A stretch of 64,000 nucleotides of DNA from NCBI RefSeq assembly GCF_000620805.1, contig NZ_KK211187.1:2404398-2468397 (forward strand). Reading direction: 5' to 3'. A program made the translations under genes and the position numbers. Positions 46,717-55,771 of this stretch are shown here, one piece after another. This DNA is from Exiguobacterium undae DSM 14481. GTDB lineage: Bacteria; Bacillota; Bacilli; Exiguobacteriales; Exiguobacteriaceae. Within the stretch, counting starts at the first letter, position 1. Each line of letters opens with the position of its first letter. A model generated the notes under the pieces. It saw only the letters and a list, made by a program, of their open reading frames with translations, searched no databases and was not told where the DNA came from.

Positions 46717-47637
46717 TTAAAGTTTCGGGCGATAAAAAGAGCGGTTGTCCAGTGCAAAGGAACGTTCCGAGAATTGCCCTGGTTCCACATATTCCAGCAA
46801 CCGGTCCATCATCGTCATCCGGGCGTCCAGATTATCGATCAGGAACAGCACTTCCGCCTCCCGCATTTGTGGTGCGACGGCGGATCCCCATTCCGGACGG
46901 CCGTGGTGACTTAACACCAGGTGTTGTAAGACCGTCAATACTTCTGCGTCGATGTGCAGCTCTGCTCCGACCTTTTCCAGTTCTGCAACCATTAATGAAA
47001 TATGTCCCACTAGTTTTCCCGGTAACGTATATTCCGGCGTGACGGGATCCGACAACTCCTTGATTTTAGCGTAGTCATGTAAGACGACACCGGCAATCAA
47101 CAGATCTCGGTTCAATGTCGGATAAAGACGCGCGATTTGATCCGCAAGCTTCAACATCGACAGGACATGGTACGACAATCCTGAGTAAAACGCATGATGA
47201 TTTTTGACGGCTGCCGGATGCGTGAAGTAGGCATCAAAATCCTTGATGACAAGATGTTTGACAAGTTTTTTCATATCGGCATGATGAATCGACTCAATGA
47301 ACCCCAATACTTCTGTTTCAATCTGTTCCCGCGGGAGCGGCGCAGATTGAATGTATTCCTCGACATTCGTATCCTCAAGCACGGTAATCTGTTTTAATTT
47401 CAATTGTGTCCGTCCACGATAATCCATCACTTCCCCGGCTGCATGGACAATGAACTTCGGCGCATATTTAGTGAGATCACTCGTATCCCACATTTTTGTC
47501 TCAATTTCGCCTGTCTTATCTGCTAAAATCAATGTCAGATACGGTTTTCCGTTGGCGGCGATTCCTTTTAATGCTTGTTTGATCATGACTCGTTGATCGA
47601 GCATCTCTCCCACTGCTAATTGACCGATACCTTTCAT
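46717..47637 (-). CDS. yhaM: 3'-5' exoribonuclease YhaM
   Basis: 306 aa. An N-terminal OB-fold (LTLILADKTGEIETKMWD...) is followed by an HD domain (HHAFYSGLSYHVLSMLKLAD ... GVVLHDYAKIKEL, then HLVLSHHGRPEWG). It degrades single-stranded RNA and some DNA with Mn2+. Its place near prsA agrees with B. subtilis. Confidence 0.95.
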   Translation of the reverse strand: MKGIGQLAVGEMLDQRVMIKQALKGIAANGKPYLTLILADKTGEIETKMWDTSDLTKYAPKFIVHAAGEVMDYRGRTQLKLKQITVLEDTNVEEYIQSAPLPREQIETEVLGFIESIHHADMKKLVKHLVIKDFDAYFTHPAAVKNHHAFYSGLSYHVLSMLKLADQIARLYPTLNRDLLIAGVVLHDYAKIKELSDPVTPEYTLPGKLVGHISLMVAELEKVGAELHIDAEVLTVLQHLVLSHHGRPEWGSAVAPQMREAEVLFLIDNLDARMTMMDRLLEYVEPGQFSERSFALDNRSFYRPKL

Positions 47638-47742
47638 TTCACAACACGTCCTTTATAAAATTCATTTTTTCACCGGATAGATCCGCGGATAAATCTGACT
47701 ACAGTACATACTTTATCATTCTACTATATGGGAGCTCAAAAC

Positions 47743-48654
47743 ATGGAATTCAACTCACAATTTACCTGGCATCGATATCCGACGATTTCTGCTTATGAAC
47801 AATACGTCAGTCATCTGGTGGAGATGCCATCCTTTCAACTGGATTGGCTGAACGAACTTCGGACAAAAGATATGAACTTTACGCGAACTGAACTGGATGT
47901 CCTGTACGGTTCTATTGTCACCTGGCAAAATCCGGTCGACCGAAGTGACCGCCGATCCATCTGTTATTACGTTTCAGAGAACGAGTTGATTACGATCGGG
48001 TTGTCTGAACATATAGTTTCCTTAATCGAACCGTTTAAAACGTCAACCCCGTTCGAAGCCTTTTATGCTATTTTAGCCTTACAGATGAACACCTATTTTA
48101 CCGGCATTGATAATTTTGAAACCGAACTGTTTTCAAGACAAGACGAACTCCGCGGAAGTATCAATGAAAATTCGCTCGACAGTATTTTCGGTTTAAGGGA
48201 TACGATTGAAAATTGGTCGGACTTGATCGTTCCGTTTCAGGAACTGATTTTGGCAGGTCCGGAAGCTTTTATCCGGCAAACGGATTATGAAGAGGTTCTG
48301 TCCTTTCGTCTGGCTGAAAAACGGGTTGCCCGTCTGTTGATGTTGATTGAGCATTATCAAAAAGATATCGAGGTCCTGCTCGATTTATCGACGACCGTTT
48401 CAAACTTCAGAGGAAATGAAATCATGAAGGCGCTAACGATTTTCACAGCTGTCGCTACGCCAATGATGGCCCTTGGCGCCATTTGGGGAATGAACTTCAA
48501 GGATATGCCGGAACTGGATTGGAAGTACGGGTACGCCGCCTCGCTTTCTTTAATCTTCCTGACAACAGGCGGTATTTTCTACTGGATGAAACGTCGTGGT
48601 TGGTTAGGGGCACTCGTCCGGATGCCGGAAAAAAAACAAAAGCAGAAAAAATAG
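47743..48654 (+). CDS. CorA-family divalent cation transporter
   Basis: 303 aa from ATG 47743 (GGGAG 8 nt upstream; ATG 47728 lacks a ribosome site). A long cytoplasmic alpha/beta part is followed by two C-terminal helices, with the selectivity motif GMNF between them (ALGAIWGMNFKDMPELDWKYGY). It moves Mg2+ or Co2+ inward as a pentamer. Stands upstream of dinB. Confidence 0.88.
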   Translation: MEFNSQFTWHRYPTISAYEQYVSHLVEMPSFQLDWLNELRTKDMNFTRTELDVLYGSIVTWQNPVDRSDRRSICYYVSENELITIGLSEHIVSLIEPFKTSTPFEAFYAILALQMNTYFTGIDNFETELFSRQDELRGSINENSLDSIFGLRDTIENWSDLIVPFQELILAGPEAFIRQTDYEEVLSFRLAEKRVARLLMLIEHYQKDIEVLLDLSTTVSNFRGNEIMKALTIFTAVATPMMALGAIWGMNFKDMPELDWKYGYAASLSLIFLTTGGIFYWMKRRGWLGALVRMPEKKQKQKK

Positions 48655-48659
48655 ATATC

Positions 48660-48680
48660 AGAACATAAGTTCGATATACT
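48660..48680. promoter_or_regulatory. LexA-like box and -10 of dinB
   Basis: AGAACATAAGTTCG (48660-48673) has the GAAC-N4-GTTC core of the Bacillus LexA box (consensus CGAACRNRYGTTYG, two deviations). TATACT follows at 48675-48680. Confidence 0.6.
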
Positions 48681-48723
48681 TATTTTACTTGAACTGGATT
48701 CTAAAATGAAGGAGGAAACCTTG

Positions 48724-49803
48724 ATGGGACGAAAAATCATACATGTGGATATGGACGCCTTCTACGCTTCGGTGGAGCAACGCGACCGTCCACATTTAAA
48801 AGGAGTGCCCGTCATCGTCGGGGGACCTCCTCATGCCCGTGGTGTCGTCGCTACGTGTTCCTATGAAGCGCGGAAGTACGGGATTCATAGTGCGATGCCT
48901 TCACGTCGTGCGTTTCAGCTGTGTCCACGTGCTGTTTTCCTGCGTCCTCGTTTTGAAGTGTACCGTGCTGTCAGCGCTCAGATCATGGAATTGTTTCTTG
49001 AAGTCACCCCGCTCGTTGAACCGCTGTCGTTGGATGAAGCGTATCTCGACGTGACAGAAAATCACTTGAATCTCACCAGTGCAACGCATATTGCGCAATA
49101 CATCCTGTCTGAAATCAAGCGGCGAACCGGTTTGACCGCTTCCGCCGGTGTCTCGAACTCAAAACTTGTCGCCAAAATTGCATCCGGTCATCAAAAACCA
49201 AATGGTTTGACTGTCCTTCCGCCAGACGCTGTTCTGCCGTTTTTATCCGGATTAAAGATCGGTGATTTACACGGAGTTGGCAAAGTGACGGAACAAACAC
49301 TTCGAAAACACGGATTTGAAACGATCTCGGATATCCAACAAGCACCGCTTACAGAGTTGCGCGGGTTGCTCGGTCGGGATCGGGGAACGGAGTTATATGC
49401 GATGGCGCACGGAGAGGACGAGCGTTTGGTTCGCCCACACCGTGAACGAAAATCAATTGGTTCTGAGAGTACCTTCGAAGAAGATACGGAAGACATCGAC
49501 ACCATTTTCGAAACACTGAAACGGGAAGCTCTTTCCGTCGTCAAGACGCTTAATCAAAAGGAATTGGTCTGTCGAACCGTCACACTTAAATGGAAAACAG
49601 AAGATTTTCAATCCCGCTCGAAACGTTATACATTTTTGGAAGAAACGGCTGACGAGGAAACGTTGCTCCGGATTACGACCAAGCTGTTTAATGAAATTGA
49701 ATTTTCAGGTCCGATTCGGTTAATCGGCATGAGCGTCAGCCATCTTGAATCCCCCTCCCCCTCCAAACAATTGACATGGCAGGATATTGATTCTTACTTG
49801 TAA
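48724..49803 (+). CDS. dinB: DNA polymerase IV
   Basis: 359 aa from ATG 48724 (GGAGG 8 nt upstream). Y-family palm motifs HVDMDAFYASVEQ and PLSLDEAYLDVT carry the catalytic Asp and Glu residues; TASAGVSNSKLVAKIASGHQKPNG and the helix-hairpin-helix KIGDLHGVGKVTEQTL follow. The C-terminal tail (SPSKQLTWQDID) may be the clamp-binding peptide. It does error-prone translesion synthesis. A LexA-like box lies on its promoter. Confidence 0.96.
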   Translation: MGRKIIHVDMDAFYASVEQRDRPHLKGVPVIVGGPPHARGVVATCSYEARKYGIHSAMPSRRAFQLCPRAVFLRPRFEVYRAVSAQIMELFLEVTPLVEPLSLDEAYLDVTENHLNLTSATHIAQYILSEIKRRTGLTASAGVSNSKLVAKIASGHQKPNGLTVLPPDAVLPFLSGLKIGDLHGVGKVTEQTLRKHGFETISDIQQAPLTELRGLLGRDRGTELYAMAHGEDERLVRPHRERKSIGSESTFEEDTEDIDTIFETLKREALSVVKTLNQKELVCRTVTLKWKTEDFQSRSKRYTFLEETADEETLLRITTKLFNEIEFSGPIRLIGMSVSHLESPSPSKQLTWQDIDSYL

Positions 49804-49860
49804 AATGAACGACTATTCATTACACTTGTATTAGTGAAATACGACAAGGGGGAACCAGCC

Positions 49861-50079
49861 ATGCTTTATACGATTACCGCATTTTCGGATCGGGGAGAAA
49901 CCTTATTAGATGGTACGTTTGACGCTCCGTCGGATTCCGAGGCGCGTCAAGAAGGCATCCGTCGCCTGAAAGAAGCAAACTTGGAGCACCGTGGGGCACG
50001 GGTGACACGCGCCGGACAGTTGATTCATTTTGAGCGGGCCTATCTCCCCCGTCTTGTTCCGTCAAAAAATACACCATAA
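49861..50079 (+). CDS. YhzD-like small protein
   Basis: 72 aa from ATG 49861 (AAGGGGG upstream). The beginning MLYTITAFSDRGETLLDGTFDAPSDSEARQEGIRRL and the ending ...RAGQLIHFERAYL recall the YhzD family, found in the same region of Bacillus genomes. No signal peptide or membrane segment. Function unknown. Confidence 0.65.
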   Translation: MLYTITAFSDRGETLLDGTFDAPSDSEARQEGIRRLKEANLEHRGARVTRAGQLIHFERAYLPRLVPSKNTP

Positions 50080-50113
50080 GAAAAAGCCTCGGTCAGGTAG
50101 ACCGAGGCTTTTC
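50080..50113. terminator. Bidirectional terminator
   Basis: AAAAAGCCTCGGTC-aggta-GACCGAGGCTTTT; perfect 14-bp stem. Confidence 0.9.
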
Positions 50114-50124
50114 AATCGAGTCGT

Positions 50125-50502
50125 TTATTGAACGTCGTCTTGATTTTGCTCCATCATCGGTGCATAGAGTTCTTCAAGCGGCTTCATGATGATTTGTGTC
50201 ACTTCCGTCAACATCGTGTGCATCCGTTGTTCTTCCTGCATCAGTTGACCAATCAATGGATTGTTTTGGACTTCTAACATCTTTGCTTGCGCAGATGCCA
50301 TATCTTCAGGTGTGATTTCTTCACCTTGCATTTGTTTTTGTTGTAACTCCAGTTGAACATTTCGGAATGAAGCAAATAGTTCATTTGACATCGGATCCGC
50401 GTTGACTTGAGCATAAAGATCTTTTAGTGTCGTGTACTCCGATGTTTCGCGGAGTGCACGCTCGAGTGTGTACGCGTGGTCGTATAAGTTTGTTTCAGAC
50501 AT
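50125..50502 (-). CDS. yheA: YheA, YlbF/YmcA-family protein (UPF0342)
   Basis: 125 aa from ATG 50502 (TTGGAGGG upstream). All-helical, with segments LYDHAYTLERALRETSEYTTLKDLYAQV and QLMQEEQRMHTMLTEVTQIIMKPLEELY like UPF0342. Members of the broader family act with RNase Y, but YheA itself is uncharacterised. It directly follows yheB. Confidence 0.88.
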   Translation of the reverse strand: MSETNLYDHAYTLERALRETSEYTTLKDLYAQVNADPMSNELFASFRNVQLELQQKQMQGEEITPEDMASAQAKMLEVQNNPLIGQLMQEEQRMHTMLTEVTQIIMKPLEELYAPMMEQNQDDVQ

Positions 50503-50522
50503 GTTTGAACCCTCCAATTTTG

Positions 50523-51659
50523 TTAAACGATAAGAAGTATCGCTTGTATCATCCCAATTAAACCACCTAACAGCCCTCCAAGCCAAGTGATAGCCCGGAA
50601 TTCTCTTCTGGAAATCGACAAGACGATTTCTTCAAGATACGCGGTATCCAGCAGTCCGACTTCTTCCCGGACAATCGTCTCGAGATCGAGTGTCGCCATA
50701 ATCCGTTCCACCTGTTCCACCATTCGATCAACTAATCGTTTGGCAAGCAGCGGGACCATTTCTTGTGTGATGCGCACTTCAAGCGGCTTCAATATTTCGT
50801 GTAGTGGCGTATCGAACATGTTCGTCAGCGGAATACGAGCCAAGATTTCTGCCTTCACCCGCGTGACGAGTTGTTGTTCGGTCTCTGTATCGAGAAGTGA
50901 GTGGACCGGGCGCGACAGGAGCAGATTGATTTCTTGTTCGACCATATCGCTGATGAATCGGCGTGTGGACTCTCCTTGTAATACCCGTTTGAGTTCGGGT
51001 TGAATCATCTCGACGAGATTGATATTGGCGAGCAGCATTCCGAACATTCCGCCGCCTAACTTCCCTTGAATAAAACCGGCGACTGTTTCTTCAAGCTTCA
51101 TCTTCCCGTCAGGACTCTCAAAATACCGTTCGGTCTGTTGGAGTAACGCATCGACGACTTTAGGGATCGACTCATTGATTTTTGTTGTTCCTGTCTCTCC
51201 AATCGCTTCAGACAAGCGCGTTGTTTTGATGTTCGTTACCAGTGCCGACAGTTCTTGATCGATCCGTTCTTCGATCTTTTGATGCAACTGTTCTTCCGGC
51301 TGTTTGACGAATCGTTCCGCCACTTCACGAATCGTCCGGGTGGACCGTGTCCATTTTTGCACTTCCTGTTGCAACATCTGAATGATGGCATCGTACACGA
51401 CAGGTTGCTGGAGACGCTTGCTGATGCCTTCTGGTGTCAGTAAATGTTTGACGACTGTCCGCCCAAGGTTCGCGGCCAACTCGTCCCGGCGCTTTGGAAT
51501 CAATCCCGGTGTGAACGGAATCCGGTACTTCCCGATGTATTTCGCTTCAAGCGGTCGAAACAGCATCCGAATCGCAAGATGATTGGTAACTGCCCCAATC
51601 ATTGCTCCAATGATGATCATTCCAATTGCTTTGATGACTAAATCGACTTCGACTGGCAT
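50523..51659 (-). CDS. yheB: YheB, UPF0754 (DUF445) membrane protein
   Basis: 378 aa. N-terminal helix GMIIIGAMIGAVTNHLAIRMLFRPLEAKY and C-terminal helix WLGGLLGGLIGMIQAILLIV enclose a long helical domain, the UPF0754/DUF445 plan. The segment PFTPGLIPKRRDELAANLGRTV is highly conserved in the family. Membrane protein of unknown role. Adjacent to yheA as in Bacillus. Confidence 0.92.
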   Translation of the reverse strand: MPVEVDLVIKAIGMIIIGAMIGAVTNHLAIRMLFRPLEAKYIGKYRIPFTPGLIPKRRDELAANLGRTVVKHLLTPEGISKRLQQPVVYDAIIQMLQQEVQKWTRSTRTIREVAERFVKQPEEQLHQKIEERIDQELSALVTNIKTTRLSEAIGETGTTKINESIPKVVDALLQQTERYFESPDGKMKLEETVAGFIQGKLGGGMFGMLLANINLVEMIQPELKRVLQGESTRRFISDMVEQEINLLLSRPVHSLLDTETEQQLVTRVKAEILARIPLTNMFDTPLHEILKPLEVRITQEMVPLLAKRLVDRMVEQVERIMATLDLETIVREEVGLLDTAYLEEIVLSISRREFRAITWLGGLLGGLIGMIQAILLIV

Positions 51660-51730
51660 AGATCTCGTTCCTTCCGATTTTAGTATTGTGGTAAAGTCTT
51701 AATAGGACTTTTTTTAAGGAGGCGCCTCGT

Positions 51731-52564
51731 ATGTTACAACAATTAACCGGCTTGTTTAAAGACCATCTCTCGACTGACCCTGCTGTTTATTCTACCGATA
51801 AGTATACCGTATATCAGTTGACCGATGGACTTCGTTTCGGGATCGAAAATACGATTCTTACTGCCCGTGAAGTGGACTTGCTCGACTTGCTGGCCGAACG
51901 GGTCGTCACATCCACTTCCGATGATACTGTTTCATGGCGGCGTCGACTGGAACAGACGCACAGTGAAGAAGCGGAACCGTTTCGAATGGTTCACTTCTTA
52001 TTTGAACAGCTCGATGCCCGGACCGGAGAAGATTTACAACAGCTGCTCCGTTCCTTTTTCCACACACCGAGTGCCGTCATCCCGCTGACGGCCAATCGCT
52101 TCGTCGTCATCGAACGGGAAGAATTCGTCTCGGAGAACGATTTACATGACTTCTTCACCGCTTTGCAGTCTGATTTTTTAACAGATGGAAAAGTCTTGAT
52201 TGGTCAACAACGGAAATCAGGTGATCTTGCCGTTCAGTTTCGATTGGAACAAGCCGCCTTACGGGAAACCCCTTTGTTGCACATCGAGCGGTTTCTTCCC
52301 GCATTAACGCGGTTGACGTTATTATCGACGGACGTACGCCAGGAACTGATTGAACGGTTTATCACTCCTCTTGAATATGAGTCGCGTGAAACGATTGATG
52401 CCTTTTGCCGCGCCAATTTAAATGTCTCGTTGACGGCAAAACATCTCTTTTTACATCGAAACAGTCTTCAGTACCGACTGGACCGGCTGACAGAACAAAC
52501 CGAAATCGATATCCGGTCGTTTGAAGGGGCAAGTTTTTTGTACACCCTTTTACGCGTGGCATAG
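51731..52564 (+). CDS. PucR-type transcriptional regulator
   Basis: 277 aa. The C-terminal helix-turn-helix (REtidafcranlnvsltAKHLFLHRNSLQYRLDRL, residues about 220-255) is the PucR/CdaR type (HTH_30); no known sensory domain is recognisable in the first 200 residues. It lies 122 bp before msmX on the same strand, so it probably controls that gene or senses sugar status. Ribosome site AAGGAGG before ATG 51731. Confidence 0.82.
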   Translation: MLQQLTGLFKDHLSTDPAVYSTDKYTVYQLTDGLRFGIENTILTAREVDLLDLLAERVVTSTSDDTVSWRRRLEQTHSEEAEPFRMVHFLFEQLDARTGEDLQQLLRSFFHTPSAVIPLTANRFVVIEREEFVSENDLHDFFTALQSDFLTDGKVLIGQQRKSGDLAVQFRLEQAALRETPLLHIERFLPALTRLTLLSTDVRQELIERFITPLEYESRETIDAFCRANLNVSLTAKHLFLHRNSLQYRLDRLTEQTEIDIRSFEGASFLYTLLRVA

Positions 52565-52572
52565 TGACCAAA

Positions 52573-52586
52573 TGATAACGGTTACA
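52573..52586. promoter_or_regulatory. cre-like site before msmX
   Basis: TGATAACGGTTACA fits the CcpA consensus TGWAANCGNTNWCA at 13 of 14 positions; it is about 100 bp upstream of msmX. Confidence 0.5.
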
Positions 52587-52686
52587 TTTAGTCATGTTGT
52601 CCATATGTTTTTTGTTTCGTTTCTCCTATACTAATTCTTGTAAGCGTTATTTTAATCGACTACTTAATTTACAGGGGGATGTACAC

Positions 52687-53793
52687 ATGGCAGATATTCG
52701 TCTTGAGCATATTGATAAAGTTTATTCCGGAACAGCAAAAGCGGTTGATGACTTCAACCTTCATATTAAAGATAAAGAATTCATCGTCTTCGTTGGACCA
52801 TCAGGTTGCGGTAAATCAACGACGCTTCGAATGATTGCCGGTCTCGAAGAAATCTCAGGCGGAGATTTCGTCATCGACGGCAAACGAATGAATGATGTGG
52901 CACCAAAAGACCGTGATATCGCCATGGTTTTCCAAAACTATGCCCTTTATCCACATATGAACGTCTTTGACAACATGGCTTTCGGATTAAAGCTTCGTAA
53001 ATTCCCGAAAGACGAAATCAAGCAACGTGTAGACAATGCGGCCCGTATTCTTGGTCTTGAAGAATACTTGGAGCGTAAACCAAAAGCCCTCTCTGGTGGA
53101 CAACGCCAACGTGTTGCCATCGGTCGTGCCATCGTCCGTGATGCAAAAGTCTTCTTGATGGATGAGCCGCTCTCGAACTTGGATGCTAAACTCCGTGTTC
53201 AGATGCGTAAGGAAATCATCCAGTTGCACAAACGTCTCGAAACGACGACGATTTACGTAACGCACGATCAGACGGAAGCGATGACCCTCGCGACTCGAAT
53301 CGTCATCATGAAAGCTGGTCTGATCCAACAAGTCGGAACACCAAAAGAAGTGTACGACCACCCGGACAACATGTTCGTTGCTGGTTTCATCGGTTCTCCA
53401 TCGATGAACTTCCTGACAGGAAAACTCGCGGAAGACGGTCTCTTCCATGTTACAGGCACAGAAGAGAAATTCGAAGTGCCTGAAGGCAAAATGAAAGTAC
53501 TCCGCGAACGTGGATACACAAGCAAAGATCTTGTCCTCGGTATTCGTCCGGAAGATATCCACGCCGAGTTGATTTACCAAGACACGAAAACAGCCCACCG
53601 TTTCCCGGCGCATATCGAAGTTTCTGAGCTCATGGGAGCCGAGTCTTACCTCTACTCGAAAGTCGGCAACCAAGCCTTCACAGCACGTGTTGATTCGCGT
53701 TCACACGTCGAGATGGGTTCAGATTTGGATCTGTTCTTCGATATGACAAAAGCACATTTCTTTGATGCCGCAACAGAAGCAACAATTCGTTAA
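52687..53793 (+). CDS. msmX: Multi-sugar ABC transporter ATPase (MsmX/UgpC type)
   Basis: 368 aa from ATG 52687 (CAGGGGGATG upstream); 31 upstream residues are rejected. Walker A GPSGCGKSTT, signature LSGGQRQRVAIGRAIV, Walker B VFLMDEPLSNLDA and the C-terminal regulatory OB-like domain (LGIRPEDIHAEL) are complete. MsmX-type ATPases are shared by several carbohydrate importers. No permease is adjacent, as is usual for MsmX. Confidence 0.95.
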   Translation: MADIRLEHIDKVYSGTAKAVDDFNLHIKDKEFIVFVGPSGCGKSTTLRMIAGLEEISGGDFVIDGKRMNDVAPKDRDIAMVFQNYALYPHMNVFDNMAFGLKLRKFPKDEIKQRVDNAARILGLEEYLERKPKALSGGQRQRVAIGRAIVRDAKVFLMDEPLSNLDAKLRVQMRKEIIQLHKRLETTTIYVTHDQTEAMTLATRIVIMKAGLIQQVGTPKEVYDHPDNMFVAGFIGSPSMNFLTGKLAEDGLFHVTGTEEKFEVPEGKMKVLRERGYTSKDLVLGIRPEDIHAELIYQDTKTAHRFPAHIEVSELMGAESYLYSKVGNQAFTARVDSRSHVEMGSDLDLFFDMTKAHFFDAATEATIR

Positions 53794-53817
53794 TTTTCAG
53801 GATTCAGTGAGCGTCGT

Positions 53818-53847
53818 CAGGCTGTCCATTCATGGGCAGTCTTTTTT
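53818..53847 (+). terminator. Terminator after msmX
   Basis: AGgCTGtCC - loop - GGgCAGtCT followed by six T. Confidence 0.75.
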
Positions 53848-53848
53848 A

Positions 53849-53878
53849 TTGACAGACGTTCCTGTAACTTTGTATGAT
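53849..53878 (+). promoter_or_regulatory. Promoter of the cystine-type transporter genes
   Basis: TTGACA (53849-53854), 18 bp, TATGAT (53873-53878). Consensus -35, directly after the msmX terminator. Confidence 0.7.
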
Positions 53879-53898
53879 ACTGCTTGTAGTCTTAAATT

Positions 53899-53922
53899 AA
53901 TCCTATTCGAAAACTAGGAATT
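53899..53922. promoter_or_regulatory. CymR-like inverted repeat
   Basis: AATcCTA - N9 - TAGgAATT, downstream of the promoter. The TAGGAATT half resembles the element bound by CymR, repressor of cystine/cysteine genes. Confidence 0.45.
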
Positions 53923-53953
53923 GAAATCATTTATTATTAAAGGAGAGAGCGCT

Positions 53954-54715
53954 ATGAAACACGGACTAAAGCTAGCAGTAGCAGCACTATCAACAGCGGG
54001 GGTGTTAGCGGCGTGCGGCGCTTCTAACGAAGAAGCAAGCAAAGATGAAAAAATCGTGACAGTTGGGACGGAAGCAACGTACCCACCATTTACGTATAAA
54101 GAAAAAGGAAAGCTCACTGGTTATGACATCGAAGTCATGGACGAAGTTGCAAAACGTGCCGGCTACAAAGTCGAGTACAAAGCGATGGACTTCAAAGGAT
54201 TGATCCCGGCACTCGATTCAAAACGAATCGATGTCATCGCGAACCAAATGGGCATCACAGATGAGCGGAAAGAAAAATACGCATTCTCTGATGCATACAC
54301 GGTTTCCGGTTCAACAATCATCGTCAATAACAAAACAGACGATATCAAAACACTTGAGGACTTGAAAGGCAAAACGGTTGGTTCGACACAAGGATCACTT
54401 TATGCCAAAACAGCTGAAGAAGCAGGCGCAAAAGTGAAGTACTACAAAGGCGCAAACCAAGTCTTAAAAGATCTTGAAGCAGATCGTGTCGACGCTGCGA
54501 TGAACGACCGTCTGTTTGTTTTGACAGAACTTAAAAAAGCCGGTTATAAAGTGAAAGCTGTCGGTGAGACGTTTGATAAAAACGAATCAGGTCTGATGAT
54601 GGCGAAGAACAGCAAATATACTGAAGACTTCAACAAGGCACTCGCAGAGATGCAAGAAGACGGCACGCTCGCAGATCTCGGTAAAAAATACTTTAACGAG
54701 GACATCAGTAAATGA
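53954..54715 (+). CDS. tcyA: Amino-acid (probably cystine) ABC substrate-binding lipoprotein
   Basis: 253 aa from ATG 53954 (AAAGGAGAG upstream). Lipoprotein signal ending LAACGAS (Cys 19). Family SBP_bac_3: TVGTEATYPPFTYKEKGKLTGYDIEVMDEVAKRAGYKVEYK, IANQMGITDERKEKY, and end EDGTLADLGKKYFNEDISK, closest in my memory to TcyA, the L-cystine binder. Substrate is inferred from similarity plus the CymR-like site. Confidence 0.75.
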   Translation: MKHGLKLAVAALSTAGVLAACGASNEEASKDEKIVTVGTEATYPPFTYKEKGKLTGYDIEVMDEVAKRAGYKVEYKAMDFKGLIPALDSKRIDVIANQMGITDERKEKYAFSDAYTVSGSTIIVNNKTDDIKTLEDLKGKTVGSTQGSLYAKTAEEAGAKVKYYKGANQVLKDLEADRVDAAMNDRLFVLTELKKAGYKVKAVGETFDKNESGLMMAKNSKYTEDFNKALAEMQEDGTLADLGKKYFNEDISK

Positions 54716-55362
54716 TGGAATTGTTTACAATCGTCCGTGATAACGCGGACGTTTACGGAAAGGCGATTGGCACTACACTTCTTGCAAGTGGATTTGCCAT
54801 CGTCTTTGCGCTTTTTCTCGGTTTGATTCTTGCGGTCATGCGGGATAGCCGTTTCGCCGTCTTAAGCGGCTTCGCACGATTGTACGTCTCCTTTTTCCGA
54901 GGAACACCATTGTTGCTGCAAATCTTGATTTTGTATAACGGTCTGGTCGTTCTCCAACTGACCGGTTTCCAAGCGTTGGCCTTTGGTCTGTCGCTTCACT
55001 TTTCGGCCTATATCTCGGAATCCTTCCGGGCCGCCATCTCCTCTGTCGATCGCGGGCAATGGGAAGCAGCGGATTCACTAGGTATTCCACGCCGGAAGAC
55101 ATTTAAGGATGTCATTCTTCCGCAGGCTTTGTCGCGGGCGATTCCGCCTCTTTCGAACTCGGTCATCGATATCATCAAATCGACGTCCCTCGGAACGATT
55201 GTAGCCGTCGAAGAACTGACCTATGTATCCGATCAAATCTCGGCAACGACCTATCTGGTCATGCCGTTGCTGCTGTTCTCAGCTGCGATTTATTGGATCA
55301 TGTCAACCTTGATCCAGGGGGTTCAGCACCGCCTCGAAGCTCGATTCAGTATTCCAGAATAA
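54712..55362 (+). CDS. tcyB: Amino-acid ABC transporter permease (TcyB-like)
   Basis: 216 aa with five helices; the permease loop EAADSLGIPRRKTFKDVILPQALSRAIPPLSN is the EAA motif that docks the ATPase. It overlaps the binding-protein gene by 4 bp (ATGA). No ATPase gene follows, only a terminator, so the energy subunit must be elsewhere. Confidence 0.8.
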   Translation: MMELFTIVRDNADVYGKAIGTTLLASGFAIVFALFLGLILAVMRDSRFAVLSGFARLYVSFFRGTPLLLQILILYNGLVVLQLTGFQALAFGLSLHFSAYISESFRAAISSVDRGQWEAADSLGIPRRKTFKDVILPQALSRAIPPLSNSVIDIIKSTSLGTIVAVEELTYVSDQISATTYLVMPLLLFSAAIYWIMSTLIQGVQHRLEARFSIPE

Positions 55363-55370
55363 AAGTAAGG

Positions 55371-55407
55371 CACTTGGAAGCGTGACACATTCCAAGTGTT
55401 TTTTTTA
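55371..55407 (+). terminator. Terminator after the permease gene
   Basis: CACTTGGAA - loop - TTCCAAGTG followed by eight T. Confidence 0.9.
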
Positions 55408-55503
55408 ATCTTTTTAAGGTTTAATACTAGTCATCCCGGGAATAATCAAGTATACTAATAAAAATCAGAATTATCTGATAACTTTAAAAGGAGCGTGGCC
55501 GAG

Positions 55504-55692
55504 ATGAAACAAGTAATTGAAGCTTTCCGTAGACAAGATGCAGAGCAGCGGATTCCAGTGCTACGCCTCGAAATCGATTATGAGCTCAGTACGCTCTTCG
55601 ATGCTATCCAAGTCAGTGATCAAGCAGCTGTTGTCGCCAGTAAAGAACGTTTAGATAAATATCGTCAGGAAATGCTTCGTCTCGAAGCATAA
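55504..55692 (+). CDS. 62-aa soluble protein of unknown function
   Basis: 62 aa from ATG 55504 (AAAAGGAG, 10 nt spacing; GTG 55495 overlaps the site). Helical and charged: MKQVIEAFRRQDAEQRIPVL and SKERLDKYRQEMLRLEA, no signal peptide or Cys. It has its own terminators on both sides, so is probably a monocistronic gene. I do not recognise the family with confidence. Confidence 0.65.
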   Translation: MKQVIEAFRRQDAEQRIPVLRLEIDYELSTLFDAIQVSDQAAVVASKERLDKYRQEMLRLEA

Positions 55693-55705
55693 CCCTATAG
55701 ATACT

Positions 55706-55742
55706 CCCATCTCAACTCCCCCTTGAGATGGGACTTTTTTTT
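55706..55742 (+). terminator. Terminator of the 62-aa gene
   Basis: CCCATCTCAA - loop - TTGAGATGGG then AC and eight T. Confidence 0.9.
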
Positions 55743-55747
55743 GCACA

Positions 55748-55771
55748 AAAAAATAGCCCGGAGGCTATTTT
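55748..55771. terminator. Terminator of the aldo/keto reductase gene
   Basis: AAAATAGCC-cgga-GGCTATTTT, flanked by A and T runs, abutting the gene's stop. Confidence 0.78.

Noticed and set aside
52687..55362. MsmX as the ATPase of the amino-acid transporter
   Set aside because: Sequence belongs to the sugar class, and a terminator plus a new promoter separate the genes.
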